21,644 nt of DNA from an uncultured Eubacteriales bacterium. Its GTDB lineage: Bacteria; Bacillota; Clostridia; Oscillospirales; Oscillospiraceae. The notes below the pieces were generated by a model, which worked only from the letters and a program-made list of their open reading frames with translations, was not told the DNA's origin and ran no database searches. The DNA is taken from contig URGI01000030.1 of assembly GCA_900547315.1 (NCBI GenBank), positions 1-21,644 of the forward strand, in the 5' to 3' direction. This document shows, piece after piece, positions 6,600 to 14,406 of this stretch (position 1 is its first letter; every line of letters starts with the position of its first letter). Both the position numbers and the translations under genes were made by a program.

Positions 6600-7115
6600 A
6601 TGCGAAACCGGACGAAGAAATGCATCGTACTGCTGCTTGCAATTCTGCTGCTCTGCCTATGCGTCTGGCGGCTGACGCCGCGCACGTTCGGGCAAATGAC
6701 GGGCGCTGACCCGCAGACCATTTCAAGCCTGTCCGGCACCGCAGTGCTCGGCGGGAACCGAGACGGCACACCGTACATGGAAAGCTATACGCTCCCGACT
6801 TCGACGGCGGGGGACGAAGCGTTTTGGGATATCCTTTCGCTTCTCTGCCAGAGCGGTTACAGGGAGGATCTCCGCAATCTTTTGCCTTGGGCTGTGGACT
6901 CAGCCGGCAGCGGCAGCGCTTATGACGGCAGGAGCGTCACGCTCATCCTCGTCTGGGGCACGTCCGCGGACGAGACGTGCAGCCTTGTCATGACCGGCGG
7001 GCAGATCGTTGTCGGCCGACCAAATCACGACGGATTTCTGATATACCATCTGCTTGACACCACGCTTTTGGATCAGCTCACCGAGTATCTGATGACCCAC
7101 GGCGAAAAGGGATGA
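6600..7115 (+). CDS. membrane-anchored or secreted protein of unknown function
   Basis: I do not recognise this 171-residue protein. A basic N terminus (MRNRTKK) is followed by one very hydrophobic segment (about 8-23), so it is either anchored in the membrane or secreted. The cysteines at the end of that segment do not form a convincing lipobox. The remainder is a soluble, mixed alpha/beta-looking domain with a VTLILVWGTSADETCSLVMTGGQIVVG stretch of alternating hydrophobic residues. It has a good promoter, a GGAGGA ribosome binding site and its own terminator-like hairpin downstream, so it appears to be a real single-gene unit. It may be lineage-restricted. Confidence 0.7.
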   Translation: MRNRTKKCIVLLLAILLLCLCVWRLTPRTFGQMTGADPQTISSLSGTAVLGGNRDGTPYMESYTLPTSTAGDEAFWDILSLLCQSGYREDLRNLLPWAVDSAGSGSAYDGRSVTLILVWGTSADETCSLVMTGGQIVVGRPNHDGFLIYHLLDTTLLDQLTEYLMTHGEKG

Positions 7116-7152
7116 TAGCCATAGAGGCCGAAGAGAGTGCCCCATTTACAAG

Positions 7153-7189
7153 CGTCCCCCTGCTATCAGCTTGTGAAAGCAGGGGGACG
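7153..7189. terminator. stem-loop between convergent transcripts
   Basis: A perfect 12-bp stem, CGTCCCCCTGCT (7153-7164) with AGCAGGGGGACG (7178-7189), encloses a 13-nt loop between the convergent small-protein gene and the PHP-protein operon. T-richness after the stem is poor on both strands, so it is a likely but not textbook shared terminator. Confidence 0.55.
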
Positions 7190-7195
7190 TTGTTA

Positions 7196-8038
7196 TCATC
7201 GGGCGTCATGCTCTTTTTTCAGCCCGTCGAGCAGTTCGTAGGGGACTTCGAGCTTGCCGAGGCCGCGGCCGAGCAGGATGTGTTTCTTGTTCGCGCCGTG
7301 AAAATCGCTGCCGCCGGTCTTTATAAGCCCGTACTCGTCCGCGAGCGCGGCGAGATACGCGCACTGCTCCGGCGAGTAGCCCGTATAATAGCACTCCATG
7401 CCGCGCAGCCCCTGCGCGATGCAGTACTCGATAAGCTCGCGCAGCCCCGCGTCGTCGCGCTTGTACTGGAACGGATGCGCCAGCACCGGCACCCCGCCCG
7501 CCTTGATTATCAGGCCGATGGCGCGCTCGATCGGAAGTATCGTGCGGCCAACGTAATATTTCTGCCCCTTCTCGACGTAACGGTCGAACGCGTCCTGCAC
7601 GTCCATGGCCAGGCCAAGCTCCACGAGCAGACGCGCAAAATGCGGCCTGCCGATGACCTCGCCGAAGCGCTCTTTCATCGCTTCATAGCTGACAGGAAGC
7701 CCGTCGGCGGCCATCAGCTCCGCCATTTTCCGCCCGCGCGTGTCGCGATCCTCAACTATCCAGTCGAGGATATGATGCAGCCCGTCCGACTCCATGTCAA
7801 TGTAATAGCCCAGCACGTGCACGGCTCCGCCGTACTTCGTGCTTATCTCGATGCCGGGGACTATCTCCACACCAAGCTCCGCACCGCGCTTCGCGGCCTC
7901 GGCATAGCCGGACACGGTGTCGTGATCGGTTATCGCAATGGCGGAAAGCCCGGCGTCGCGCGCCAGCTCCACGACCTGAGCGGGCGTGAACGTCCCGTCC
8001 GACGCGGTGGTGTGCACATGCAGGTCGATGCGTCTCAT
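7196..8038 (-). CDS. PHP-domain phosphoesterase (RNase AM/nucleoside bisphosphate phosphatase-like)
   Basis: A 280-residue PHP protein with the metal-binding set visible: DLHVHTTASDG (H7, H9), ITDHDT (D38, H39), PGIEIS (E64), HVLGYY (H74), GRPHFA (H133), LAHP (H188) and GSDFHG (D246, H248). The arrangement matches the YciV/TrpH group, whose members remove phosphate from 3',5'-nucleoside bisphosphates such as pAp or trim RNA 5' ends. Its ATG overlaps the stop codon of the amidohydrolase gene by 4 nt (ATGA), which implies translational coupling and makes this the last gene of the glmS-led operon. Exact substrate is inferred only by family. Confidence 0.85.
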   Translation of the reverse strand: MRRIDLHVHTTASDGTFTPAQVVELARDAGLSAIAITDHDTVSGYAEAAKRGAELGVEIVPGIEISTKYGGAVHVLGYYIDMESDGLHHILDWIVEDRDTRGRKMAELMAADGLPVSYEAMKERFGEVIGRPHFARLLVELGLAMDVQDAFDRYVEKGQKYYVGRTILPIERAIGLIIKAGGVPVLAHPFQYKRDDAGLRELIEYCIAQGLRGMECYYTGYSPEQCAYLAALADEYGLIKTGGSDFHGANKKHILLGRGLGKLEVPYELLDGLKKEHDAR

Positions 8039-9303
8039 TTCCGTATCGCCTCCATGAACGCGTTCGCGGCGGCGTATATATACTCCGGCTGCTCGCCGAT
8101 GAAGAATTCGCTGTTTTCGTAGAGGATGCGGCCGTTGACCATCGTCAGCCGCACGTTCTCCTTCGAGCCTGCGTACACGATGTTCGACGCGATGTTGTTG
8201 AGCGGCTGCATGTTCGGGCGGCGCAGGTTTATGACCACGAGGTCGGCGCGCTTGCCGACGGCAATATCGTCGCAGTCCGGAAGCCCCATTGCGCGCGCAC
8301 CGCCGACGCAGGCCATTTTCAGCACGTCCTCCGCGCGGCAGGCGGAAGCGTCGTGCTCATAGACCTTCTGCAGCGCCGCGGCGAGGTACATCTCGCGGAA
8401 CATGTCAAGCGCGTTGTTGCTGGCCGCGCCGTCGGTGCCGATGGCCATATTTATGCCGCGCTCAAGCATTTTCGTGACCGGTGCGATGCCGCTTGCGAGC
8501 TTGAGGTTCGAGGCGGGGTTCGTGATCGCCCACAGCCCCTTCTCGGCGAGGAGCTTCAGATCGTCCTCGCTCATCCATGTACAGTGGTAGCCGCCGCCGC
8601 CGTAGCGGAACAGCCCCATTTTTTCCAGCAGCATCGGCGGGGTCAGACCGTAGCGCTCGATGCAGCCGTCGACTTCGGCCTTCGTCTCGGCGCAGTGCAT
8701 GAAGCACGGCTCGCGGTATTTCTCGGCAAGCCCTGCCATGTATTCCATGCGCTCGGGAGAGGTGGTGTACTCCGCGTGGATGCCGAGCCTGTAGGACACC
8801 AGTTCGTGCAGGGAGTTGAAGCGCAGGTATTCGCGCTCGATGTTTTCGACGTCGCGGTCAAAGTTGTTCAGGCCGGAGCATATCACCGTGCGGAAGCCGC
8901 TGTCGATGTTGGCCTTGGCGTAGGCTTCGTTGTGGACGTACATGTCAAAGCTCGCGGTGATGCCGCTGCTGAGGTATTCCATTATGCCGAGCTGCGTGAA
9001 GATGTACACGCTCTCGTCGGTCAGCTTCGCCTCATTTGGCCAGACCTGCTCGCTCAGCCAGCGGTCGAGCGGCATATCGTCGGCGAAGGAGCGCAGGAAG
9101 GTCATCGCGGTGTGCGTGTGCGCGTCCTTGAAGCCGGGGATAAGAAGGTCGCCCTTGAGGTCAATCTCGCGCTCAAAGGCGGGCATGTCCTCATTTGCCG
9201 CCCCGACATGGGTTATCACGCCGCCGTCCGTCCAGACCTCGGCGTCTGATATCTTCAGCCCACCGGAAAAACTCAGCACGCGGCCATTATAAAATCTTAT
9301 CAT
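8035..9303 (-). CDS. MtaD-like amidohydrolase (methylthioadenosine/S-adenosylhomocysteine deaminase family)
   Basis: A 422-residue metal-dependent hydrolase of the cytosine deaminase/TRZ branch. Metal and catalytic motifs appear in order: DAHTHTAMTF (H62, H64), GIHAEYTTS (H176), FMHCAETKAE (H203, E206), GYHCTWM (H240), NPASNLKLASG (262-272) and IGTDGAASNN (D291). The C terminus returns to the beta-sandwich with ADLVVINL. Relatives deaminate 5-methylthioadenosine, S-adenosylhomocysteine or 5'-deoxyadenosine to inosine forms. It lies 37 nt after gatD and overlaps the PHP gene by 4 nt. Substrate range among these adenosine derivatives cannot be told from sequence. Confidence 0.87.
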   Translation of the reverse strand: MIRFYNGRVLSFSGGLKISDAEVWTDGGVITHVGAANEDMPAFEREIDLKGDLLIPGFKDAHTHTAMTFLRSFADDMPLDRWLSEQVWPNEAKLTDESVYIFTQLGIMEYLSSGITASFDMYVHNEAYAKANIDSGFRTVICSGLNNFDRDVENIEREYLRFNSLHELVSYRLGIHAEYTTSPERMEYMAGLAEKYREPCFMHCAETKAEVDGCIERYGLTPPMLLEKMGLFRYGGGGYHCTWMSEDDLKLLAEKGLWAITNPASNLKLASGIAPVTKMLERGINMAIGTDGAASNNALDMFREMYLAAALQKVYEHDASACRAEDVLKMACVGGARAMGLPDCDDIAVGKRADLVVINLRRPNMQPLNNIASNIVYAGSKENVRLTMVNGRILYENSEFFIGEQPEYIYAAANAFMEAIRK

Positions 9304-9340
9304 ATCTCTGTCTCCGTGTGAGTGTAATCGAGCCGTGCCG

Positions 9341-10069
9341 TCAGTTCACCCGCGCGCACATCTCGTCGTGCGCGAGAAGCTCAAGCGTATCGTCGAGCGG
9401 GGCAAGCTCCGCCTTTCCATAGCGGCGCTCAAGCGCGGTAGCAAGCAACATGTCGCAGAATTCGGGGTTCTTCGGCAGCATGGGGCCGTGGCTGTATGTG
9501 CCGAACGCGTTTTTGTAGTGTGCGCCCTCGGTGCCGTCTTCGCCGTTGTTGCCGAAGCCTGCGAGAACCGTGCCCAGCGGCTCCACGCCGCGGCCCAGAT
9601 GGGTCTTGCCGCTGTGGTTTTCGAAGCCGACGACAACGCTGCCGCCCGCGGCTTCGCCGCATTTGAATTTATAGTTGCCGATCATGCGCGTTTTGCTGCC
9701 GACGGTATACAGATCGAGCGCGCCGATAAAGTCGCAGCGCTGGCCGTCATAGGTCTCGTAATAGCTGCCGAGCATCTGGTAGCCGCCGCAGATGGTCAGG
9801 AAGGTCACGCCGTCTGCGATGGCGGCTCTTATCTCCTGCGCCTTGCCGCGGTGCAGATCGTCCAGCAGCACCTGCTGCTCGAAGTCCTGCCCGCCGCCGA
9901 TGAACACGAGGTCGAAGCCCGCGAGGCTCGCCGCCGAGCCGATCGGCAGGCGCGTGACCGCGCAGTCTATCCCGCGGCGCTCAAGGCGGCTTCTTATGCA
10001 TATGACGTTGCCGCGGTCGCCGTAGAGATTCAGCACGTCGGGGTACATGTGGCATATTTTAAGTTCCAT
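9341..10069 (-). CDS. gatD: lipid II isoglutaminyl synthase, glutamine amidotransferase subunit GatD
   Basis: A 242-residue class I glutaminase with the nucleophile in LTICGGYQMLG (C94) and the histidine in TYSHGPMLPKNPE (H194). As known for GatD, the third triad residue is not expected in this chain but is supplied by MurT. GatD releases ammonia from glutamine, and MurT uses it to amidate the D-Glu of the lipid II stem peptide. The start at 10069 follows AGGTGAG and lies 11 nt after the murT stop codon, so the two subunits are made from one message. Confidence 0.95.
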   Translation of the reverse strand: MELKICHMYPDVLNLYGDRGNVICIRSRLERRGIDCAVTRLPIGSAASLAGFDLVFIGGGQDFEQQVLLDDLHRGKAQEIRAAIADGVTFLTICGGYQMLGSYYETYDGQRCDFIGALDLYTVGSKTRMIGNYKFKCGEAAGGSVVVGFENHSGKTHLGRGVEPLGTVLAGFGNNGEDGTEGAHYKNAFGTYSHGPMLPKNPEFCDMLLATALERRYGKAELAPLDDTLELLAHDEMCARVN

Positions 10070-10080
10070 GACAGCTCACC

Positions 10081-11451
10081 TCATTCCCAGAATTCCGCAC
10101 CGCCGCAGTGCTTTATCAGCACCTCGCGCAGCTCCAGCATCGCGGTGTAGGTCGGCATGATGAACACCGGCAGACTCTGCTTTTCAAGTCCGGAGACGAG
10201 CTTTTCGTAGTCGCGCTCGATCTCGATGTGCTCCGGCGCGATGCCGGCGTACTTGATGCGCACGGCCATATCCGGCGCGCGGTCGCCGGAGACGATGATC
10301 CTGTCGATGCGTCCGGCGATGCCGGAGAGCGCCTCAAAATCGACGTCCCAGACCCACGAGATATCCGTGCCGTCCGCACCGCGGTCGTTCAGGCAGACGA
10401 CGAGGACGAATTTTTCCTTTATATTCTGCAGAAATTCCACTACCTGATTGCAGCCGGCGGGGTTTTTCACAAGCATCATCTTCGCGCCGCCGCCGAGCTT
10501 GAACTGCTCCATACGGCCGAAGCCGCACTTGAATCCGGCCAGCGCCTTCACCGCGTCGTCCGCCGACAGACCCATCTGCGTCACGGCGGCGACGGCGCCC
10601 GCGGCGTTATAGATGTTGTACATCGCGGGGAGGTTTATATCCACGACGCGCCGCTCGCACATGATGTCCATGACGACGGTGCTGCCGTCGGCGCGCTGCT
10701 CGACGATGTCCGTCACGGCGTAATCCGCGTGGTGGCGGCGGTAGCCGCACTTCGGGCAGCGGAAGCCGCCGAGGTGGCCGTAGGTTATATAGTCGTATTC
10801 GTATTCGGTCTTGCAGCGGATGCAGTGCGTCGCGTCGGATATCTCGGGCTTTGCGCGGGAGGGTGCGGCGCCCTGTTCGATGCCGAACCAGACAACACGG
10901 TTCGGCAGATCGCCCGCGAGCGAGGAGGTCAGCGAGCAGTCGGCGTTGAGGCACAGCGTCGCATCAGGAACGGCTTTAAGACCTTCGCGGATGTTTTCCA
11001 GCGTGTGCGTGACCTCGCCGTAGCGGTCAAGCTGATCGCGGAAGAGGTTCGTCACCATGACGACCTTGGGGCGCAGCTGCCCGAAGGTGCGCCGCGCGGC
11101 GGCCTCGTCGCACTCGATGACGGCGTATTCCTTCTTAGGCTTGCCGCCGAGCGTGCTGTTCATCACAAATTCCGTCGTGATGCCGCTGATGAGGTTCGCG
11201 CCGGAGCGGTTTGCAAAATAGCTCAGCCCCGCGTCCGCAAAGGCCTGCTCCACCATGCGGGAGCTGGTAGTCTTGCCGTTCGTGCCCGTGATGGCGACGG
11301 TTTTCACGTCACGGCTGAGTATGCTCAGCAGGTTCGGGCAGACCTTAAGCGCAAATCTGCCGGGCATGGCCGTGCCGCCGCGATGCAGCACGCGCGAGAC
11401 AAAGCGGAGAAATTTGCATAACAGTATTGCGAGTATCGCTCTGAGATTCAT
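10081..11451 (-). CDS. murT: lipid II isoglutaminyl synthase, Mur ligase-like subunit MurT
   Basis: A 456-residue Mur-ligase-fold protein. It shows the ATP loop ITGTNGKTTSSR (54-65), the NLFRDQLDRYGE motif (135-146) and a four-cysteine zinc ribbon inserted in the central domain (C210, C213, C232, C235), which is diagnostic for MurT. The C-terminal NDRGADGTDISWVWD (355-369) holds the Asp that completes the GatD triad in characterised complexes. A hydrophobic N terminus (about 1-20) may touch the membrane. The gene starts 20 nt after glmS, with GGAGG overlapping the intergenic gap, so it is probably co-transcribed. Confidence 0.95.
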   Translation of the reverse strand: MNLRAILAILLCKFLRFVSRVLHRGGTAMPGRFALKVCPNLLSILSRDVKTVAITGTNGKTTSSRMVEQAFADAGLSYFANRSGANLISGITTEFVMNSTLGGKPKKEYAVIECDEAAARRTFGQLRPKVVMVTNLFRDQLDRYGEVTHTLENIREGLKAVPDATLCLNADCSLTSSLAGDLPNRVVWFGIEQGAAPSRAKPEISDATHCIRCKTEYEYDYITYGHLGGFRCPKCGYRRHHADYAVTDIVEQRADGSTVVMDIMCERRVVDINLPAMYNIYNAAGAVAAVTQMGLSADDAVKALAGFKCGFGRMEQFKLGGGAKMMLVKNPAGCNQVVEFLQNIKEKFVLVVCLNDRGADGTDISWVWDVDFEALSGIAGRIDRIIVSGDRAPDMAVRIKYAGIAPEHIEIERDYEKLVSGLEKQSLPVFIMPTYTAMLELREVLIKHCGGAEFWE

Positions 11452-11471
11452 GGTTGGCCTCCATGCGGATT

Positions 11472-13310
11472 TTATTCAACGGTGACGGATTTTGCGAGGT
11501 TGCGCGGCTTGTCGATATCGCAGCCGCGCTGAAGCGCAACGTAGTAGGCAAAGAGCTGGAGCGGGATGACGCCCAGCGAGGGCTGGAGGATGAGGTGCGT
11601 GTCGGGCACGGTCAGCACGTTTTCAACGGTCTTGCCCATCTGGCGCCGCCTGCCCTCGGTCGTCAGCGCGATAACGTCCGCGCCGCGCGCCTGAACCTCG
11701 ACGATGTTCGACACAGCCTTGTCGAAAAGCGGCGCATAGGTGCACAGCGCGACGACGAGTGTGCCCTCCTCGATGAGGGATATCGTGCCGTGCTTCAGCT
11801 CGCCCGCGGCGTAAGCCTCGGAGTGGATATAGGATATCTCCTTGAGCTTGAGGCTGCCCTCAAGGCCGAGGGCGTAGTCGAGATTACGGCCAATATAAAA
11901 TACGGAATTGTGGTTAAAATAGCGGGAAGCGAGGTATTTTATCTCGTCAATGTTCTCCAGCACGCTCTCCATCTTCTCCGGCAGAGCGAGCAGCTCCTCG
12001 ACTATGAGCGCATAGTCGGAGGGATTTATGCTGCCGGTCTTCTTCGCCAGCCACACGCCGAACATGTCCAGCAGGACGAGCTGGGTGCTGTACGCCTTTG
12101 TCGTTGCGACGGCGATCTCAGGCCCCGCCCAGGTGTAGAGTACATCGTCCGACTCGCGGGCGATGGAGCTGCCGACGACGTTGACTATCGAGAGTATGCG
12201 CGCGCCGAGGGACTTTGCCTCGCGCAGCGCGGCCATGGAGTCGAGCGTTTCGCCTGACTGGCTGATGACGACGACGAGGGTGTGCTCGTCCACGAGGGGG
12301 TCGGCATATCGGAATTCGGACGCGAGCATGACCTCGACGGGCTTGCGGAGCAGGCGCTCAAGATTATAGCGCCCTACCATACCGACATGGTATGATGAGC
12401 CGCAGGCGATTATGAATATCTTGCTGAGGGAGGCTATATATTCGTCACTGAGAGACAGTTCTTCAAACTCGATGAGTTTGTTTTTAATACGAGGTGATAT
12501 GGTTTTGCGAACCGCTTCGGGCTGCTCCATGATCTCCTTGAACATGAAGTGCGCGTAGCCGCCCTTCTCGGCCGCGCTGACGTCCCAGTCAACATAGCTG
12601 TGCTGCTTCTCGACCGGCTGCCCCAGCGCGTCGAACACCTGGATCTCGTCCGCGGTGACGACCGCGACCTCGCCGTCGTCCATGTAGGAGATGTCTCTGG
12701 TGTGCTTGATTATTGCGGTGACATCGGAGGCGATGAAGTTGCAGCCCTCGCCGTAGCCCAGCAGCAGCGGCGCGTCCTTGCGCGCGGCGATGAAGCTGTC
12801 CGGCATGTCGGCGCAGAGAATGCCCAGCGCGTATGCACCCTCAATACGGTCGAGCACCTTGTAGACGGAGCCGAGCAGATCGCCGCTGATGAGGTAGTAA
12901 TACTCAAGCAGCTGCGCGACGACTTCTGTATCCGTATCGGAGCAGAAATGAACTCCGCGGGATGTAAGGAAGTCCTTTATCTCGACGTAATTTTCGATGA
13001 TGCCGTTGTGAACCAGCGCTATCTTGCCGTGCTCGCCGGTGTGGGGGTGGGAGTTTATGTAGTTCGGCTCGCCGTGGGTCGCCCAGCGGGTGTGTCCCAC
13101 GCCGATAAACCCGTCTACACTGCGTCCGCCGTCAACCATCGCGCTGAGAACCTTCAGGCGGCCTTTGGCCTTCTTGACCTGCAGCCCCGCGCTTTCCGAC
13201 AGGACGGCGATGCCCGCTGAGTCGTAGCCGCGGTATTCGAGCCGCTCAAGCCCGTCCAGAAGTATCGGAGCCGCCTGCTCGCGGCCTGCGTAGCCTACTA
13301 TTCCGCACAT
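11472..13310 (-). CDS. glmS: glutamine-fructose-6-phosphate aminotransferase (isomerizing) GlmS
   Basis: This 612-residue enzyme makes glucosamine-6-phosphate, the first committed step to UDP-GlcNAc. The start is fixed by MCGIVGYAG, whose Cys2 becomes the N-terminal nucleophile after Met removal; the longer frame to 13334 would block this. The glutaminase domain shows YRGYDSAG, GHTRWATHG and HNGIIENY. Two SIS isomerase domains follow (CGSSYHVG; VVISQSGETLDSM), and the C terminus ends KPRNLAKSVTVE as in canonical GlmS. It is the first gene of the probable glmS-murT-gatD-amidohydrolase-PHP operon. No glmS ribozyme core was found in the roughly 80-nt leader. Confidence 0.98.
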   Translation of the reverse strand: MCGIVGYAGREQAAPILLDGLERLEYRGYDSAGIAVLSESAGLQVKKAKGRLKVLSAMVDGGRSVDGFIGVGHTRWATHGEPNYINSHPHTGEHGKIALVHNGIIENYVEIKDFLTSRGVHFCSDTDTEVVAQLLEYYYLISGDLLGSVYKVLDRIEGAYALGILCADMPDSFIAARKDAPLLLGYGEGCNFIASDVTAIIKHTRDISYMDDGEVAVVTADEIQVFDALGQPVEKQHSYVDWDVSAAEKGGYAHFMFKEIMEQPEAVRKTISPRIKNKLIEFEELSLSDEYIASLSKIFIIACGSSYHVGMVGRYNLERLLRKPVEVMLASEFRYADPLVDEHTLVVVISQSGETLDSMAALREAKSLGARILSIVNVVGSSIARESDDVLYTWAGPEIAVATTKAYSTQLVLLDMFGVWLAKKTGSINPSDYALIVEELLALPEKMESVLENIDEIKYLASRYFNHNSVFYIGRNLDYALGLEGSLKLKEISYIHSEAYAAGELKHGTISLIEEGTLVVALCTYAPLFDKAVSNIVEVQARGADVIALTTEGRRRQMGKTVENVLTVPDTHLILQPSLGVIPLQLFAYYVALQRGCDIDKPRNLAKSVTVE

Positions 13311-13395
13311 ATATATACGCCTCTTTCTATACAAATTTTAAGTCAATGCGGCTGCCCGGAGCGGGAAGCCAACGATATGCATACAATGATATCGA

Positions 13396-13424
13396 ATTAT
13401 ACCACGCAATCCTCGCGCGAACAA
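13396..13424 (-). promoter_or_regulatory. promoter of the glmS operon
   Basis: On the minus strand: -35 TTGTTC (13424-13419), 17-bp spacer, consensus -10 TATAAT (13401-13396). Transcription would begin near 13390, leaving a leader of about 80 nt to glmS. Confidence 0.75.
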
Positions 13425-13464
13425 GGACTATATGCCGCGCAGAATTTTTTCTCCGGAAAAAACA

Positions 13465-13493
13465 AAAAGGAACGGAGGAGAGCCGTTCCTTTT
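13465..13493 (-). terminator. terminator of the CCA-UDG-DUF2156-GNAT operon
   Basis: An 11-bp stem, AAAAGGAACGG (13465-13475) with CCGTTCCTTTT (13483-13493), is followed on the minus strand by two T-runs. It lies about 110 nt after the acetyltransferase stop codon and insulates that operon from the glmS promoter. The stretch 13494-13605 between them is AT-rich and contains only a weak imperfect hairpin (about 13538-13563); I see no gene there. Confidence 0.85.
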
Positions 13494-13605
13494 CGTTATA
13501 TGGTTGAGGACAAAATGAAAAAGATGAAAAACTGTTACTTACGGTTATTAATATACCAGTAAGATGTTTCGTAATAAACCGTGTAAGTGTTACAGAAATG
13601 TTAAA

Positions 13606-14406
13606 TCAGTCAAAGGCAATGTTCCAGACCGTGTCCCGCGGGATGCTCCTGTCGAGCGCGACGAAGCTATTGCCGCTGGGAGCGGGGGAGCACAGCTCCG
13701 CTTTGGCCGCGCCGAGCTGCCGCGCGAGCGCCGCGGCGTTTTCTGCGCGCAGGTCGTCCGGGCAGATAAGCTCGCGTATCAGGCAGGCGTCCTCTTCAAG
13801 ATATCCCGCAGCGATGCCGCCGTCCACGGCGAACAGCCCGCCGCCGTAGGCTTCGCACAGCAGACGCAGAAGCTCTGCACACGCGTCATTCACGGTCAGG
13901 TGCGGCGTATCCGCGAGGAGCGCTTCGCGCCGCGCGTTATATTCTGCGGTGCTGAGCGGAGCAAAGCCGCGCGCCTTCCCAGCAGGGATGATACCGCGGC
14001 GGCGGCAGAGCGTGAAGCGTGTGGAGATCAGCTTCTCATACCACGGATAGAGCGAGGCTTCGGCGGGGAGCGTACATATGATCTCCGCGCCGAGACCGCG
14101 CGCCGCGTCTGCCGCGGCACGGGTCAGCGCCGCGCCCGCGCCGAAGCCGCGGCAGCTTTCGTCAACGGCGACGGCGTAGATATACCCGCACTTTTCACCG
14201 CTCGAGAGCGCCATGCCGCATATGGCGAAGGCCATGCCGACGGGCTTGCCGTCAAGCTCCGCCGTGACTCCCGCGCCAAGCTCCGGCAGCAGGGCGAAGA
14301 AGCCGTGTATCAGCTCCTCGCTGTCCCCGAAGCAGCGCTTCCACAGCGCGGTCAGCGCCGCCTCGTCGGCGGGCGCGTACCCGCGTATGAGAAATTTTCC
14401 GTTCAT
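13606..14406 (-). CDS. GNAT family N-acetyltransferase
   Basis: A 266-residue protein whose N-terminal half is a GNAT domain. It opens with FLIRGYAPADEAALTALWKR, has the beta4 strand IYAVAVDESCRGFGAGAALTR with an acetyl-CoA pyrophosphate loop (R/Q-x-x-G-x-G/A type), and ends the domain with LYPWYEKLISTR. The C-terminal half (about 150-266) is less conserved and could be a second, degenerate GNAT-like fold, as in Eis-like proteins. The ATG at 14406 overlaps the preceding stop codon (ATGA), and AGGTGG lies 8 nt upstream, so it is coupled to the DUF2156 gene. The acceptor is unknown. Confidence 0.8.
   Translation of the reverse strand: MNGKFLIRGYAPADEAALTALWKRCFGDSEELIHGFFALLPELGAGVTAELDGKPVGMAFAICGMALSSGEKCGYIYAVAVDESCRGFGAGAALTRAAADAARGLGAEIICTLPAEASLYPWYEKLISTRFTLCRRRGIIPAGKARGFAPLSTAEYNARREALLADTPHLTVNDACAELLRLLCEAYGGGLFAVDGGIAAGYLEEDACLIRELICPDDLRAENAAALARQLGAAKAELCSPAPSGNSFVALDRSIPRDTVWNIAFD

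Noticed and set aside
10108..11421. 437-aa + strand frame opposite murT
   Set aside because: Shadow of murT, whose P-loop, zinc ribbon and catalytic motif are all intact on the minus strand.
13311..13395. Possible glmS ribozyme/riboswitch in the glmS leader
   Set aside because: The leader is only about 80 nt and lacks the conserved catalytic core and cleavage-site sequence of the glmS ribozyme.
13377..13562. 61-aa + strand frame between glmS and the acetyltransferase gene
   Set aside because: It spans the glmS promoter region and the strong terminator at 13465-13493, and has no ribosome binding site.
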